Source: Sphingomonas palmae
Lineage (GTDB): Bacteria > Pseudomonadota > Alphaproteobacteria > Sphingomonadales > Sphingomonadaceae
Direction of reading: 5' to 3'
Length of the DNA stretch: 64,000 nt
Assembly: GCF_900109565.1 (NCBI RefSeq)
Contig: NZ_FNZZ01000002.1
Coordinates: 248,001 to 312,000, forward strand
Shown: positions 32,339 to 41,231 of the stretch, piece after piece
Layout: every line of letters begins with the position of its first letter
Position numbering within the stretch: the first letter of the stretch is position 1
The notes under the pieces: model-generated
Told to the model about the DNA's origin: nothing
Seen by the model: the letters and a program-made list of their open reading frames with translations, nothing else
Database searches by the model: none
Program-made: the position numbers and the translations under genes

Positions 32339-33492
32339 CACTGGCGCACCAGATCGCGGCCGACGATCATCCGCATCACCTGATTGGTGCCCTCCAGGAT
32401 CGAGTGGACGCGCAGGTCGCGCCAGAAGCGCTCGATCGGGTAATCGCGCAGGTAGCCATAACCTCCGTGCAGCTGCAGCGCGCGGTCGACGATCGACGAA
32501 CCGTTATCGGTCGCCAGCCGCTTCGCCATCGCGGAGAAGCGCGACTTGTCGGGCGCGTTCGCGGTCACCTTGGCAGCGGCGAGGTAGAGCAACGCGCGCG
32601 ACGCCTCCAGGTCGGTCGCCATGTCGGCGAGGGTGAACTGGGTGTTCTGGAACTCGGCCACCGGCTGCCCGAACTGCTGCCGTTCCTTGGTGTAACGGAT
32701 CGACTCGTCCAGACAGCGCTGCGCCCCGCCCAAGGAACACGCCCCGATGTTGAGCCGCCCGCCGTCCAGCCCCGCCATCGCGATCTTGAACCCCTCACCC
32801 TCGCCGCCGACCAGGTTGGCGGCAGGCACGCGGCAATCCTCGAAGATCACCTGCGCGGTAGGTGACGCGTTCCAACCCAGCTTCTTCTCGGGCGCACCGA
32901 ACGACAGGCCGGGCGTGCCCTTCTCCACCACGATCGCGCTGATGCCGCGCGATTTCTCCTCGCCTGTGCGCACCATGCAGACGTAGACGTCGTTGTAGCC
33001 GGCGCCAGAAATGAACTGCTTTGTACCGTTCAGCACATAATGGTCGCCGTCGCGTCGCGCGGTCGCCTTCAGCGCCGCCGCGTCCGAGCCCGAACCCGGC
33101 TCGGTCAGGCAGTAGCTCGCGATCTTCTCCATCGTGACGAGTTCGGGCAGGTAACGCGCCTTCACGTCGTCGGAACCGAAGCGGTCGATCATCCACGCCG
33201 CCATGTTGTGGATCGAGATGAACGCCGACGTGGCAGGGCAGCCGTAGGCCATCGCCTCCATCACCAGCGCCGCCTCGAGCCGGCCCAGCGCGATGCCACC
33301 CGACGCTTCGCTGACATAGATCGCGCCGAACCCCAGCTCGCCCGCGGCCTTCCACACGTCGACCGGATAATGCGACTTCTCATCCCACTCGGCCGCGAAC
33401 GGCGTGATCCGGTCGGCGGTAAAGCGGCGCGCGAGTTCCTGAATCTCGCGCTGGTCTTCGGTCAAATCAAACTGGTTGGTGTCGCTCATCAT
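32338..33492 (-). CDS. Isobutyryl-CoA dehydrogenase (acyl-CoA dehydrogenase family)
   Basis: A 384-residue FAD-dependent acyl-CoA dehydrogenase. The motifs are CLTEPGSGSDAAAL, YVLNGTKQFISGAG, LQLHGGYGYLRDYPIERFWRD and the C-terminal ILEGTNQVM, whose Glu is at the position of the catalytic base of the MCAD/ACAD8 group. In this operon it converts isobutyryl-CoA to methacrylyl-CoA. The ATG at 33492 is followed by a second ATG; both are usable. The lipoprotein gene lies 28 bases upstream. Confidence 0.92.
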   Translation of the reverse strand: MMSDTNQFDLTEDQREIQELARRFTADRITPFAAEWDEKSHYPVDVWKAAGELGFGAIYVSEASGGIALGRLEAALVMEAMAYGCPATSAFISIHNMAAWMIDRFGSDDVKARYLPELVTMEKIASYCLTEPGSGSDAAALKATARRDGDHYVLNGTKQFISGAGYNDVYVCMVRTGEEKSRGISAIVVEKGTPGLSFGAPEKKLGWNASPTAQVIFEDCRVPAANLVGGEGEGFKIAMAGLDGGRLNIGACSLGGAQRCLDESIRYTKERQQFGQPVAEFQNTQFTLADMATDLEASRALLYLAAAKVTANAPDKSRFSAMAKRLATDNGSSIVDRALQLHGGYGYLRDYPIERFWRDLRVHSILEGTNQVMRMIVGRDLVRQ

Positions 33493-33520
33493 CGTTCAAT
33501 CATGTTTGAGTTGGTGCCGT

Positions 33521-34060
33521 TTAGCACCGCTGGTACCTTGCCGTCTGCCCCGGCCGCCCGGCATCACCCTGCTCGACCAGCAGCAAGCGTGTGCCGCCCT
33601 GTTCAAGCGTCAGGCGTGTCGAATGCGTCCACCGCGCGTCGTCCTGCTTGAACGACAAGGTGGCGACCACTTCGTTCGCGGACGGTTCGCTGAGTGCATC
33701 GACACGCGCGCGCTGGCGGAAGAAGCGCAACTGGTCGGCCTCGATCGCCAGCCGTCCTTGCGCATCGACATTGGCGAGCGCGCAGTCGCCCGGGGTCCTG
33801 CCCCAGTAACCCTGGAATGCGAGCGGCAGCTTGCGCGTGCCCGCCGATGTCGGCGTCACGGTCGCCACCGGCAGGCCGTTACGCGCCGCGGCCCGCGGTC
33901 CCTGCGCGGCCGCCGCGCGATCGATTTGCTCCTGCGCGCGTGCCTGGGCGGGGTCGACGTGGACAGCGTTATAGTCCGCGTCGGACGAGGGAGAGCAGGC
34001 CACCAGCAGCACCGCGCCCATCATCGTCCCCCAGCCCGATCGCCGCATCACGCGCCTCAT
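33521..34060 (-). CDS. Putative lipoprotein inserted in the valine operon (179 aa)
   Basis: A 179-residue exported protein. A basic N-terminus and hydrophobic segment end in LLVAC, a lipobox with Cys22, followed by a Ser/Asp-rich linker SPSSDADYNAV. The C-terminal half contains LAFQGYWGRTPGDCALANVDAQGR-type residues and repeated beta strands, with two Cys (PGDCAL and the last residue). It starts 3 bases after the mmsA stop. I do not recognise the family. No link to valine chemistry is visible; it may simply share the transcript. Confidence 0.7.
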   Translation of the reverse strand: MRRVMRRSGWGTMMGAVLLVACSPSSDADYNAVHVDPAQARAQEQIDRAAAAQGPRAAARNGLPVATVTPTSAGTRKLPLAFQGYWGRTPGDCALANVDAQGRLAIEADQLRFFRQRARVDALSEPSANEVVATLSFKQDDARWTHSTRLTLEQGGTRLLLVEQGDAGRPGQTARYQRC

Positions 34061-34063
34061 CCT

Positions 34064-35611
34064 TTATCCCATCGTCGGGATGACGAACGCGTCCTGGATG
34101 CGGCTGGGTCCACCGTCCTCGCTGCCGCGCGGCAGGTCGCCGCCCGACATGCCGAACCCGTCGGGCCAGCGCTGCGTCACCGTCTTGACCTTGGTCCAGA
34201 ACTTGACGCCTTCCATGCCGTGCTGGTTGGTGTCCCCGAACGCCGAGCGCTTCCACCCGCCAAAGGTGTGGTAGGCGACCGGTACCGGGATCGGCACGTT
34301 GATGCCGACCATGCCGACGTTGACTCGTGCGGCGAACTCGCGAGCGGCGTGGCCGTTGCGCGTGAAGATCGCGACGCCGTTACCGTACTGGTGCTCGCTC
34401 GGCAGCCGCACCGCGTCCTCGAACGTCTTGGCGCGGACGATCTGGAGCACGGGGCCGAAGATCTCCTCCTTGTACGCGCTCATGTCGGTCGTCACGCGAT
34501 CGAACAGCGTCGGGCCGACGAAGAAGCCGTCCTCGTGCCCTTGCAGCGTGAAGCCGCGACCGTCGACGACCAGCTCCGCGCCCTCGTCGACGCCGGTCTG
34601 GATCCAGTTCTCGACGCGCTGCTTGTGCGCGGCGTTCACGACGGGGCCGTAATGTGCCTCCGCGTCGGTCGACACGCCGACGCGCAGCGCCTCGATCGCG
34701 GGGATCAGCTTCTCGCGCAGGCGATCGGCGGTCTGATCGCCGACCGGCACTACGACCGGCAGCGCCATGCAGCGCTCACCCGCCGAACCGAACGCCGCGC
34801 CCGACAGGTCGGCGACGACCTGATCCAGATCGGCGTCGGGCATGACGATGCCGTGGTTCTTCGCGCCGCCCATCGCCTGCACGCGCTTACCCGCCTCGAC
34901 GCCGCGACGGTAGACGTAATGCGCGATGTCGGACGAGCCGACGAAGCTGACCGCGCTGATCGCGGGATGATCGAGGATCGCGTCGACCATCTCCTTGTCG
35001 CCGTGCACGACCTGCAATATGCCCTCGGGCAAGCCGGCGTCGCGGAACAGCTCGGCCAAACGCACCGGCACCGACGGATCGCGCTCGGAAGGCTTGAGGA
35101 TGAACGCGTTGCCCGTCGCGACCGCGACGCCAGACATCCACAGCGGGATCATCGCTGGAAAGTTGAACGGCGTGATGCCCGCACCGATGCCGAGCGGCTG
35201 GCGCATCGAGTAGACGTCGATGCCCGGCCCGGCGCCCTGCGTATACTCGCCCTTCAGCACGTGCGGGATGCCGCAGCAGAATTCGATCACCTCCAGCCCG
35301 CGCTGAATGTCGCCCCTGGCGTCGGCGATGACCTTGCCGTGCTCGGACGAGAGCAAGTGCGCCAGCTCGTCCATGTTCGCCTCGACCAGTTCCTTGAACC
35401 GGAACATGACGCGCGCGCGGCGCTGCGGATTGGTCGCGGCCCAGGCGGGCTGCGCGGCCTGCGCGGCGGCGATCGCACGATCGAGGTCCGCTTGCGTGCC
35501 GAGCGTGACGCTCGCCTGCACCTTGCCGGTGTTGGGATCGTATACGTCGCCCGTACGCCCGGCACCCGCGCCGCCCGAATGGCCGACGATGTGATGGTCG
35601 ATGAACCGCAT
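34064..35611 (-). CDS. mmsA: Methylmalonate-semialdehyde dehydrogenase (acylating)
   Basis: A 515-residue CoA-acylating aldehyde dehydrogenase. It converts methylmalonate semialdehyde to propionyl-CoA and CO2 with CoA and NAD+. Marker segments are FNFPAMIPLWM, MGGAKNHGIVMPD, AGERCMALPVV (Cys near 280) and PVPVAYHTFGGWKRS. The ATG at 35611 follows GGAGAG and begins MRFIDHHIVGHSGG; a longer 598-residue reading runs through the promoter and is rejected. First gene of the valine operon, divergent from LysR. Confidence 0.94.
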   Translation of the reverse strand: MRFIDHHIVGHSGGAGAGRTGDVYDPNTGKVQASVTLGTQADLDRAIAAAQAAQPAWAATNPQRRARVMFRFKELVEANMDELAHLLSSEHGKVIADARGDIQRGLEVIEFCCGIPHVLKGEYTQGAGPGIDVYSMRQPLGIGAGITPFNFPAMIPLWMSGVAVATGNAFILKPSERDPSVPVRLAELFRDAGLPEGILQVVHGDKEMVDAILDHPAISAVSFVGSSDIAHYVYRRGVEAGKRVQAMGGAKNHGIVMPDADLDQVVADLSGAAFGSAGERCMALPVVVPVGDQTADRLREKLIPAIEALRVGVSTDAEAHYGPVVNAAHKQRVENWIQTGVDEGAELVVDGRGFTLQGHEDGFFVGPTLFDRVTTDMSAYKEEIFGPVLQIVRAKTFEDAVRLPSEHQYGNGVAIFTRNGHAAREFAARVNVGMVGINVPIPVPVAYHTFGGWKRSAFGDTNQHGMEGVKFWTKVKTVTQRWPDGFGMSGGDLPRGSEDGGPSRIQDAFVIPTMG

Positions 35612-35657
35612 TGGCGCTCTCCTGATTTCTTGAGCGAGCGTCTGCGCCTCATGCGCG

Positions 35658-35695
35658 TTGCAGGCAACCGGCAAATCTGCAACGTTCGCCTGCAA
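35658..35695. promoter_or_regulatory. Inverted repeat operator candidate between mmsA and lysR
   Basis: TTGCAGGC (35658-35665) and GCCTGCAA (35688-35695) form an 8-bp inverted repeat spaced by 22 bases. The first half also belongs to GTTGC-AG-GCAAC. The second half ends on the A of the LysR start codon. The spacing fits LysR-family recognition and autorepression. Inferred from symmetry and position. Confidence 0.5.
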
Positions 35696-36594
35696 TGATG
35701 CAGCCGATACCCTGGGGCGACCTGCAGGACTTCCTCGCCATCGCGCGCGCCGGGCAGATCGCGCGCGCCGCCGCGCAGGTGGGGGTCGACGCGACCACGA
35801 TCGGGCGGCGCCTGCGCCGGCTGGAGGCGCGGCTGGGTGCGACCTTGTTCGAGCAGACACGCGAGGGTCAGGTGCTGACCGAGGCCGGCGAGCGGCTGCT
35901 GGCGCAGGTCGAGGCGATGCAGCGCGCGTCCGAGCGCATCGGGGAGACGCCCGAAGGTGACCGCGACACGCTGTCGGGCCTGCTGCGTATCAGCGTATCC
36001 GAAGGCTTCGGCACCTGGCTGGTCGCCGAACACCTGTACGACTTTGCGGCACGCCACCCGGCACTGACGATCGACCTGGTGGCGAGTTCGGGGTTCCTGT
36101 CGCCGTCGAAGCGCGAGGCCGATCTCGCGGTGCTGCTCGATCGCCCGAGCGCGGGGCCGGTGGTCGCCAGCAAGCTCGCCGACTATACGCTCCGGCTCTA
36201 CGCCAGCCGCGGCTATCTCGATCGCCACGGCACGCCGACGCGCGAAACGATCGCCGCCGACCACCGCCTCGTGGGCTACATCCCCGACCTGCTCTACTCG
36301 CCCGAGCTGCGCTACCTGCGCGAGATCGACGCCGGGCTGTCGCCGGTCCTGCGCAGTTCAAGCATCAACGCGCAGGCACGATTGATCGCGAGCGGGGCCG
36401 GCGTCGGCGTGCTGCCGCACTTCATCGCCGGCGGTGATCCCGACCTCGTCCGCGTCATGCCCGCGGTGGAGATCGCGCGCGCTTTCTGGCTCGTTACACA
36501 CCGCGATACCCGCCAGCTGCGCCGCGTCCGCGCCTTTCGCGCGTGGCTGGTCGAACTCGTCACCCGCCACCGCGCGCAGTTGATCGGCCCGTAG
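35695..36594 (+). CDS. LysR family transcriptional regulator of the valine operon (inferred)
   Basis: A 299-residue LysR regulator. The N-terminal winged HTH is clear: LQDFLAIARAGQIARAAAQVGVDATTIGRRLRRLEARLG (shown in its usual order), and a C-terminal effector domain follows with ISVSEGFGTWL and GVGVLPHFIAG. LysR regulators typically control the adjacent divergent operon, here mmsA, responding to a pathway metabolite. A dyad overlaps its own start. The ATG at 35695 is followed by a second ATG. It is convergent with trehalase, 1 base apart. Confidence 0.9.
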   Translation: MMQPIPWGDLQDFLAIARAGQIARAAAQVGVDATTIGRRLRRLEARLGATLFEQTREGQVLTEAGERLLAQVEAMQRASERIGETPEGDRDTLSGLLRISVSEGFGTWLVAEHLYDFAARHPALTIDLVASSGFLSPSKREADLAVLLDRPSAGPVVASKLADYTLRLYASRGYLDRHGTPTRETIAADHRLVGYIPDLLYSPELRYLREIDAGLSPVLRSSSINAQARLIASGAGVGVLPHFIAGGDPDLVRVMPAVEIARAFWLVTHRDTRQLRRVRAFRAWLVELVTRHRAQLIGP

Positions 36595-36595
36595 C

Positions 36596-38191
36596 TTACC
36601 GCGCCGGGTACCGCTGCTGCAGCGCACGCACGACACCGTTGGTCCAGCCGAACCCGTCCTGGGTCGGATACTCGCCGCCACCACCTGCGCGGCTCTCCTC
36701 GACGTCGTACTTCTCCAGCAGCTTGCCCGAGGCGCGATACTCGCGCTCCGCGGTCGCGACGAAGCGCCGTGCGACCGCGCGCGCCAGATCGTCGCGGCCG
36801 TAACGCGCCAGCCCTTCGACCGCGATCCACTGCAACGGCGCCCAGCCGTTGGGCTTGTCCCACTGCTGCCCGGTATCGACGGTCGTCGTGCGCAGCCCGT
36901 CGGGCGCGAGCAGCAACCGCTCGGTCGTCACCGCCACGCGCGCGCCGTGCGCCGGCGAGGCGAGCCCGGCGAACAGCGGGTAGAGCGTCGCCGCGGTCAC
37001 ACCGGCGCGCAGGCGCTTCTGCCGCAGATCATAGTCGCCGTAGCGATCGCCCGCCTCGTCCCACAGCCAGCGCTCGATCGCCGCCTGCCGCGCCGCCGCC
37101 CGCATGGAGAAGTCGCGCGAGCAACCGCTGTCGCCCGCGTCCGCGCAGCCGCGCGCGATCGCCTGCTCCAGCCCGAACAACAGGCTGTTGAGATCGGCCG
37201 GGACGATCTGCGTCGTGTCGATGGTGGCGAGCGTCCGCCCGTCGGCCAGCCAGCGCGAGGAGTAATCCCACCCGCTCTCCGCGCCCGCGCGCAGGTCGCG
37301 ATAGACCTCCGCCACTGGTCGCCCGCTCGCCCGCGCCGTCTCGACATCCTCGCGGTACGACTCATCACGCGGTGTCGCGCGCGCGTCCCAGTAATGCTGT
37401 AGCCGGGCACCGTCCGGCATCACCGCGGTGCGCTGCGGCGTAGTCCAGTACGCCCACTCGCGCCTGAGTGCCGCCAGCCGCCGCGCCTTGACGCCCGCGT
37501 CGTTCGCCGGCGACAGCGCCATCATCGCGTACAGGAACGGCGGCTGCGAGCGGCTGAGATAATAGGTCCGCGTTCCGTTGGGGACATGACCGTGGCGCTC
37601 GACCAGCGAGACGAAGTCGTCGATCATGCTTTCGACCAGCGCATCCTCGCCGTCCGCCTTCAGCCCCAGCATCGTGAAATAGCTGTCCCAGTAATACATC
37701 TCGCGGAAGCGCCCGCCCGGCACGATGTACGCCCGCGGCAGCGCGAGCGCCGACGATCCCGCGACCGGGTCGAGCGGCGGGCGGGTGAGCACGGGCCACA
37801 AGCGGCGGATATGCTCCGCCATCCGGGCGCTCTTGCCGCCATTCGCCGGCGCGGGCGCACTGCCGGTTTCCGGCACGTCGAAGTTCGCGAGCACGAACGC
37901 GCGCAAGGCAGCATCATCCATCGCGCCGGCCGCGCGCCAGTCGCGCATGATCTCAGGCACGGGGCGCTTCGCCACCGCGTCGACGAAGGTCTTGCCGTCG
38001 GGGAAGATGCGCCGTGTCTGCACCGCCGCGAACAAGTCGCCGTACAGGTCCGCGGGCGTCTGCACGGACGCGAGGTCGGTCGCCGCCATCGGAGGTGTCG
38101 CCGGCGTCGTCGCGCAGCTGCCGACCAGGAGCAGCAGCGCCGCCGCGACCGTGCGCAGGGGAGCGGTGCGGATTGGGTGAAGCGAGATCAT
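36596..38191 (-). CDS. Periplasmic trehalase (GH37), probable lipoprotein
   Basis: A 531-residue trehalase that hydrolyses trehalose to two glucoses with inversion. Signature 1 is PGGRFREMYYWDSY and signature 2 is QWDKPNGWAPLQW. The catalytic acid segment is GWDYSSRW, and the base lies in GGGGEYPTQDGFGWTNG. The N-terminus ends in LVGSCATTP, a possible lipobox, so it may be anchored in the outer membrane facing the periplasm. Length is normal. Divergent from DUF885, with a dyad between. Confidence 0.92.
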   Translation of the reverse strand: MISLHPIRTAPLRTVAAALLLLVGSCATTPATPPMAATDLASVQTPADLYGDLFAAVQTRRIFPDGKTFVDAVAKRPVPEIMRDWRAAGAMDDAALRAFVLANFDVPETGSAPAPANGGKSARMAEHIRRLWPVLTRPPLDPVAGSSALALPRAYIVPGGRFREMYYWDSYFTMLGLKADGEDALVESMIDDFVSLVERHGHVPNGTRTYYLSRSQPPFLYAMMALSPANDAGVKARRLAALRREWAYWTTPQRTAVMPDGARLQHYWDARATPRDESYREDVETARASGRPVAEVYRDLRAGAESGWDYSSRWLADGRTLATIDTTQIVPADLNSLLFGLEQAIARGCADAGDSGCSRDFSMRAAARQAAIERWLWDEAGDRYGDYDLRQKRLRAGVTAATLYPLFAGLASPAHGARVAVTTERLLLAPDGLRTTTVDTGQQWDKPNGWAPLQWIAVEGLARYGRDDLARAVARRFVATAEREYRASGKLLEKYDVEESRAGGGGEYPTQDGFGWTNGVVRALQQRYPAR

Positions 38192-38220
38192 CCCCGCTTC
38201 TCACCACATCACGGCGCCCC

Positions 38221-38238
38221 GCGACAACCGCTTGTCGC
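38221..38238. promoter_or_regulatory. Dyad between trehalase and DUF885 genes
   Basis: GCGACAA-CCGC-TTGTCGC is a perfect 7-bp inverted repeat in the 102-base divergent region, 30 bases from the trehalase start and 56 from the DUF885 start. A regulator could bind here; none is adjacent. Confidence 0.35.
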
Positions 38239-38293
38239 CGCTACGGGTGCGCCATAGACAGCAACTCGATCGTCTCAGAGGTTACCAGCTACC

Positions 38294-40099
38294 ATGCGCT
38301 TCGCCGTTACCGCCGCCCTGCTGCTCGCCTGCTCGGGCGCTGCCTTCTCCCAGGCGCTGCCGCCCCCCGCCCCGATGGCGGGCGACAGCGCGGAGGACGC
38401 GCGGCTCAAGCGGCTGTTCTACGACAGCGACGAGGCCAGCCTGAAGCGGAACCCGATCAACGCGATCTCGCGCGGCGACCTGCGCTACGCCGACCGGCTC
38501 GGCGATCCGCTGTCCGACGCGTCGATCGCCGCCGAGCGCGCCGCGAACGAGCGCGACCTCGCCGCGCTCAAGCAGATCGACCGCGCCAAGCTGACCCACG
38601 TCGACCAGATCGCGTACGACGTGTTCAAGTACCAGACCGAAGTCGCGCTTCGTGGGCTCCAGCCCGACATCGTCGCGCTGACGATCGTCCGTCCGCTCGA
38701 CCATTTCTACGGCTTCCAGGCCTTCTACCCCGACTTCGCCTCCGGCGTCGGTGCGGCGCCGTTCAAGACAGTGGCGGACTATGACAACAACCTGAAACGC
38801 AACGCGCAATATGCTCACCTGATGGACGAGGCGATCGTCCGCTTCCGTCAGGGCATGAAGGCGGGCATCGTCCAGCCCAAGCTGGTCGTGCGCAACATGA
38901 TCGAGCAGTTCGACAATCTGCTCAAACAGGGCATCGAGGGCTCGACCTTCTACGGTCCGGTCAAGAACTTTCCCGCCGGCATCTCCGCCGCCGACCAGAC
39001 CCGCCTGCGTGCCGCCTACGCGCAGCAGATCCGCGACGTCATCAACCCCGCGCACAAGCGGATACGCAATTTCCTCGAAACCGAGTACCTGCCGGTCGCG
39101 CGCGACAGCGTCGGGCTGTCGGCGATGCCCGGCGGCGCCAAGCTCTACGATTACCTGATTGAATCGAACACCACGCTGCCGTTGAAGGCTGAGGAGGTGC
39201 ATCAGCTCGGCCTGTCGGAGGTCGCGCGCATCCTCAAGGCGATGGAGGTGCAGAAGGCGAAGGTCGGGTTCAAGGGCACGCTGCCCGAGTTCTTCACCTA
39301 TCTGCGCACCGACAAGCGCTTCCAGCCGACCTCGGCCGAGCAGCTGCGGCTCGGTTACGAGGCGATCGGTCGCCGCGTCGACGCGCGCGTGCGTGAGCAA
39401 TTCTCGCTGATCCCGAAGACCAAACTGGAAATCCGCCCCGTCCCCGCCTTCCGCGAGAAGACCGACGCGGGCGGCTCCTACAACGGCGGCACCCCCGACG
39501 GGTCGCGGCCGGGCGTGTTCTACTACAACACCTACGACCTCCCATCGCGCTACATGTGGGAGATGGAGACGTTGTACCTGCACGAGGCGGTGCCGGGGCA
39601 TCACTTCCAGATCAGCCTCGCGCAGGAGAATACAGCGCTGCCCGCGTTCATGCGCTTTGGCGGCAACACCGCTTATGCCGAGGGATGGGGCCTCTACGCA
39701 GAGACGCTGTGGAACGAGCTCGGCATGGAAACCGACCCGTATCAGCGCATGGGCGGGCTGAGCGACGAGATGCTGCGCGCGATGCGGCTGGTGGTCGACA
39801 CCGGCATCCATGCCAAGGGTTGGACGCGCGACCAGGCGATCGAATACATGCTCGCCAACTCTCCGATGGCGCGCACCGACGCGACTGCCGAGGTCGAGCG
39901 CTACATCGCGATCCCCGGGCAGGCGCTGGCGTACAAGCTCGGCCAGCTGACGATCTCGCGGCTGAAGGCATCGAGCAAGGCGACGCTCGGCGCGAAGTTC
40001 GATCCCCGCGCCTTCCACGCGCAGGTGCTCGACACCGGCGCGCTGCCGATGCCCGTGCTGGAGCAGAAGATTAACGCGTGGGCGAAGACGGGGAAATAA
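38294..40099 (+). CDS. DUF885 family putative metallopeptidase
   Basis: A 601-residue exported protein. A signal peptide (MRFAVTAALLLACSGAAFSQA) is present. The conserved core has YLHEAVPGHHFQISLAQEN with HEAVPGHH at about 430-437, the zinc-type motif of this family, and the downstream AYAEGWGLYAETLW with the third ligand region. DUF885 proteins are thought to be zinc peptidases, but activity is rarely shown. The length is normal. A terminator for the opposite gene lies just past its stop. Confidence 0.85.
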   Translation: MRFAVTAALLLACSGAAFSQALPPPAPMAGDSAEDARLKRLFYDSDEASLKRNPINAISRGDLRYADRLGDPLSDASIAAERAANERDLAALKQIDRAKLTHVDQIAYDVFKYQTEVALRGLQPDIVALTIVRPLDHFYGFQAFYPDFASGVGAAPFKTVADYDNNLKRNAQYAHLMDEAIVRFRQGMKAGIVQPKLVVRNMIEQFDNLLKQGIEGSTFYGPVKNFPAGISAADQTRLRAAYAQQIRDVINPAHKRIRNFLETEYLPVARDSVGLSAMPGGAKLYDYLIESNTTLPLKAEEVHQLGLSEVARILKAMEVQKAKVGFKGTLPEFFTYLRTDKRFQPTSAEQLRLGYEAIGRRVDARVREQFSLIPKTKLEIRPVPAFREKTDAGGSYNGGTPDGSRPGVFYYNTYDLPSRYMWEMETLYLHEAVPGHHFQISLAQENTALPAFMRFGGNTAYAEGWGLYAETLWNELGMETDPYQRMGGLSDEMLRAMRLVVDTGIHAKGWTRDQAIEYMLANSPMARTDATAEVERYIAIPGQALAYKLGQLTISRLKASSKATLGAKFDPRAFHAQVLDTGALPMPVLEQKINAWAKTGK

Positions 40100-40111
40100 G
40101 CGGGATAGAAT

Positions 40112-40139
40112 AAAAACCCTCTCCCCGTTTGGGAGAGGG
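40112..40139 (-). terminator. Rho-independent terminator (minus-strand gene)
   Basis: CCCTCTCCC-CGTTT-GGGAGAGGG forms a perfect 9-bp stem. On the minus strand the run TTTTT (40116-40112) follows, so it ends the fumarylacetoacetase-family gene. The CCCTCTCCC/GGGAGAGGG arms are common in proteobacterial repeats. Confidence 0.8.
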
Positions 40140-40152
40140 CTAACTGGTTTTC

Positions 40153-41166
40153 CTACTCCACCGTCTGCTCGATCACCCCGAAGATCGGGTGGTGCCGGTC
40201 ATCTTCGGCCCAGATACGCACCGTGTCGCCCTTCTTGAGGAACGGCGTCGTCGCCTTGCCCGACGCGATTGTCTCGACGGTGCGGACCTCGGCGAGGCAC
40301 GAGTAACCGACCCCACCTTGCGCGATCGGCTTGCCCGGCCCACCGTCTGCGTCGCGGTTCGACACCGTGCCCGACCCGACGATCGTCCCCGCGCCCAGGT
40401 TTCGCGTCTTCGCCGCGTGCGCGACCAGCGTGCCGAAGTCGAACGTCATGTCCTCGCCGGCCTCAGCGCGCCCGAACGGCTGCCCGTTCAGGTCGACGCA
40501 CAACCGGCGGTGGAGCTTGCCGTCCTTCCACCAGTCACCCAGCGCGTCGGGCGTCACGAACACTGGCGAAAACGCGCTCGCCGGCTTCGACTGGAAGAAG
40601 CCGAACCCCTTGGCGAGCTCGCCCGGGATCAGGTTGCGCAAGGACACGTCGTTGGTCAGCCCGACCAGCCGGACCGCGGCGAGCGCCTCGTCGCGGCTGG
40701 CGCCCTGCGCCACGTCGCCCGTCACCACCACGACCTCGGCCTCCAGGTCGCAGCCCCACTCCTCGTCGGCGAGCGGGATCGGGTCGCGCGGGCCGAGGAA
40801 GCCGTCCGACCCGCCCTGATACATCAGCGGATCGTGCCAGAACGTCTCGGGCATCTCCGCCCCGCGCGCCTGCCGCACAAGCGCGACGTGATTGACGTAG
40901 GCGGAGCCATCCGCCCACTGGTAGGCGCGCGGCAGCGGCGAGGCGGCGTCGTGCTCGTGGAAACGCTCGCGCGGTATCGTCTGGTGCTCCAGATCGGTCG
41001 CCAGCAGCTCCAGCTGCGGCGCGACGCGGTCCCAGTCGTCCAGCGCCGCCTGCAACGTCGGGCAGATGTGCTGCGCGTCGGCGTACCAGGCGAGGTCGTT
41101 CGACACGACGACGAGCTTCCCGTCGCGACCCCGCTCGGCATTGGGCTTCAGGCTGGCCAGTTTCAT
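40153..41166 (-). CDS. Fumarylacetoacetate hydrolase-family protein
   Basis: A 337-residue FAH-superfamily enzyme, hydrolysing a C-C bond or ester in aromatic acid metabolism (fumarylacetoacetate in tyrosine breakdown is the reference case). The C-terminal domain has the metal-binding and catalytic segments LEAEVVVVTGDV, GLTNDVSLRNLIPGEL and VGSGTVSNRD. The start at 41166 puts AAGGAG 9 bases upstream; the ATG two codons earlier is too close. Exact substrate uncertain. It faces DUF885 with a terminator between. Confidence 0.87.
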   Translation of the reverse strand: MKLASLKPNAERGRDGKLVVVSNDLAWYADAQHICPTLQAALDDWDRVAPQLELLATDLEHQTIPRERFHEHDAASPLPRAYQWADGSAYVNHVALVRQARGAEMPETFWHDPLMYQGGSDGFLGPRDPIPLADEEWGCDLEAEVVVVTGDVAQGASRDEALAAVRLVGLTNDVSLRNLIPGELAKGFGFFQSKPASAFSPVFVTPDALGDWWKDGKLHRRLCVDLNGQPFGRAEAGEDMTFDFGTLVAHAAKTRNLGAGTIVGSGTVSNRDADGGPGKPIAQGGVGYSCLAEVRTVETIASGKATTPFLKKGDTVRIWAEDDRHHPIFGVIEQTVE

Positions 41167-41231
41167 GCGCATGCTCTCCTTCTACCGCCGACCATAGGAG
41201 CCATCGCGCGCCCAAGTCGAGCGATCAACCG

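Noticed and set aside
35612..35860. N-terminal extension of MmsA from an ATG at 35860
   Set aside because: It is Arg/Ala-rich, runs through the LysR promoter and start, and the ATG at 35611 has a clear ribosome site.
40112..40139. Possible REP-type dispersed repeat
   Set aside because: Only one copy of CCCTCTCCC/GGGAGAGGG was seen in the window, so it is annotated as a terminator.
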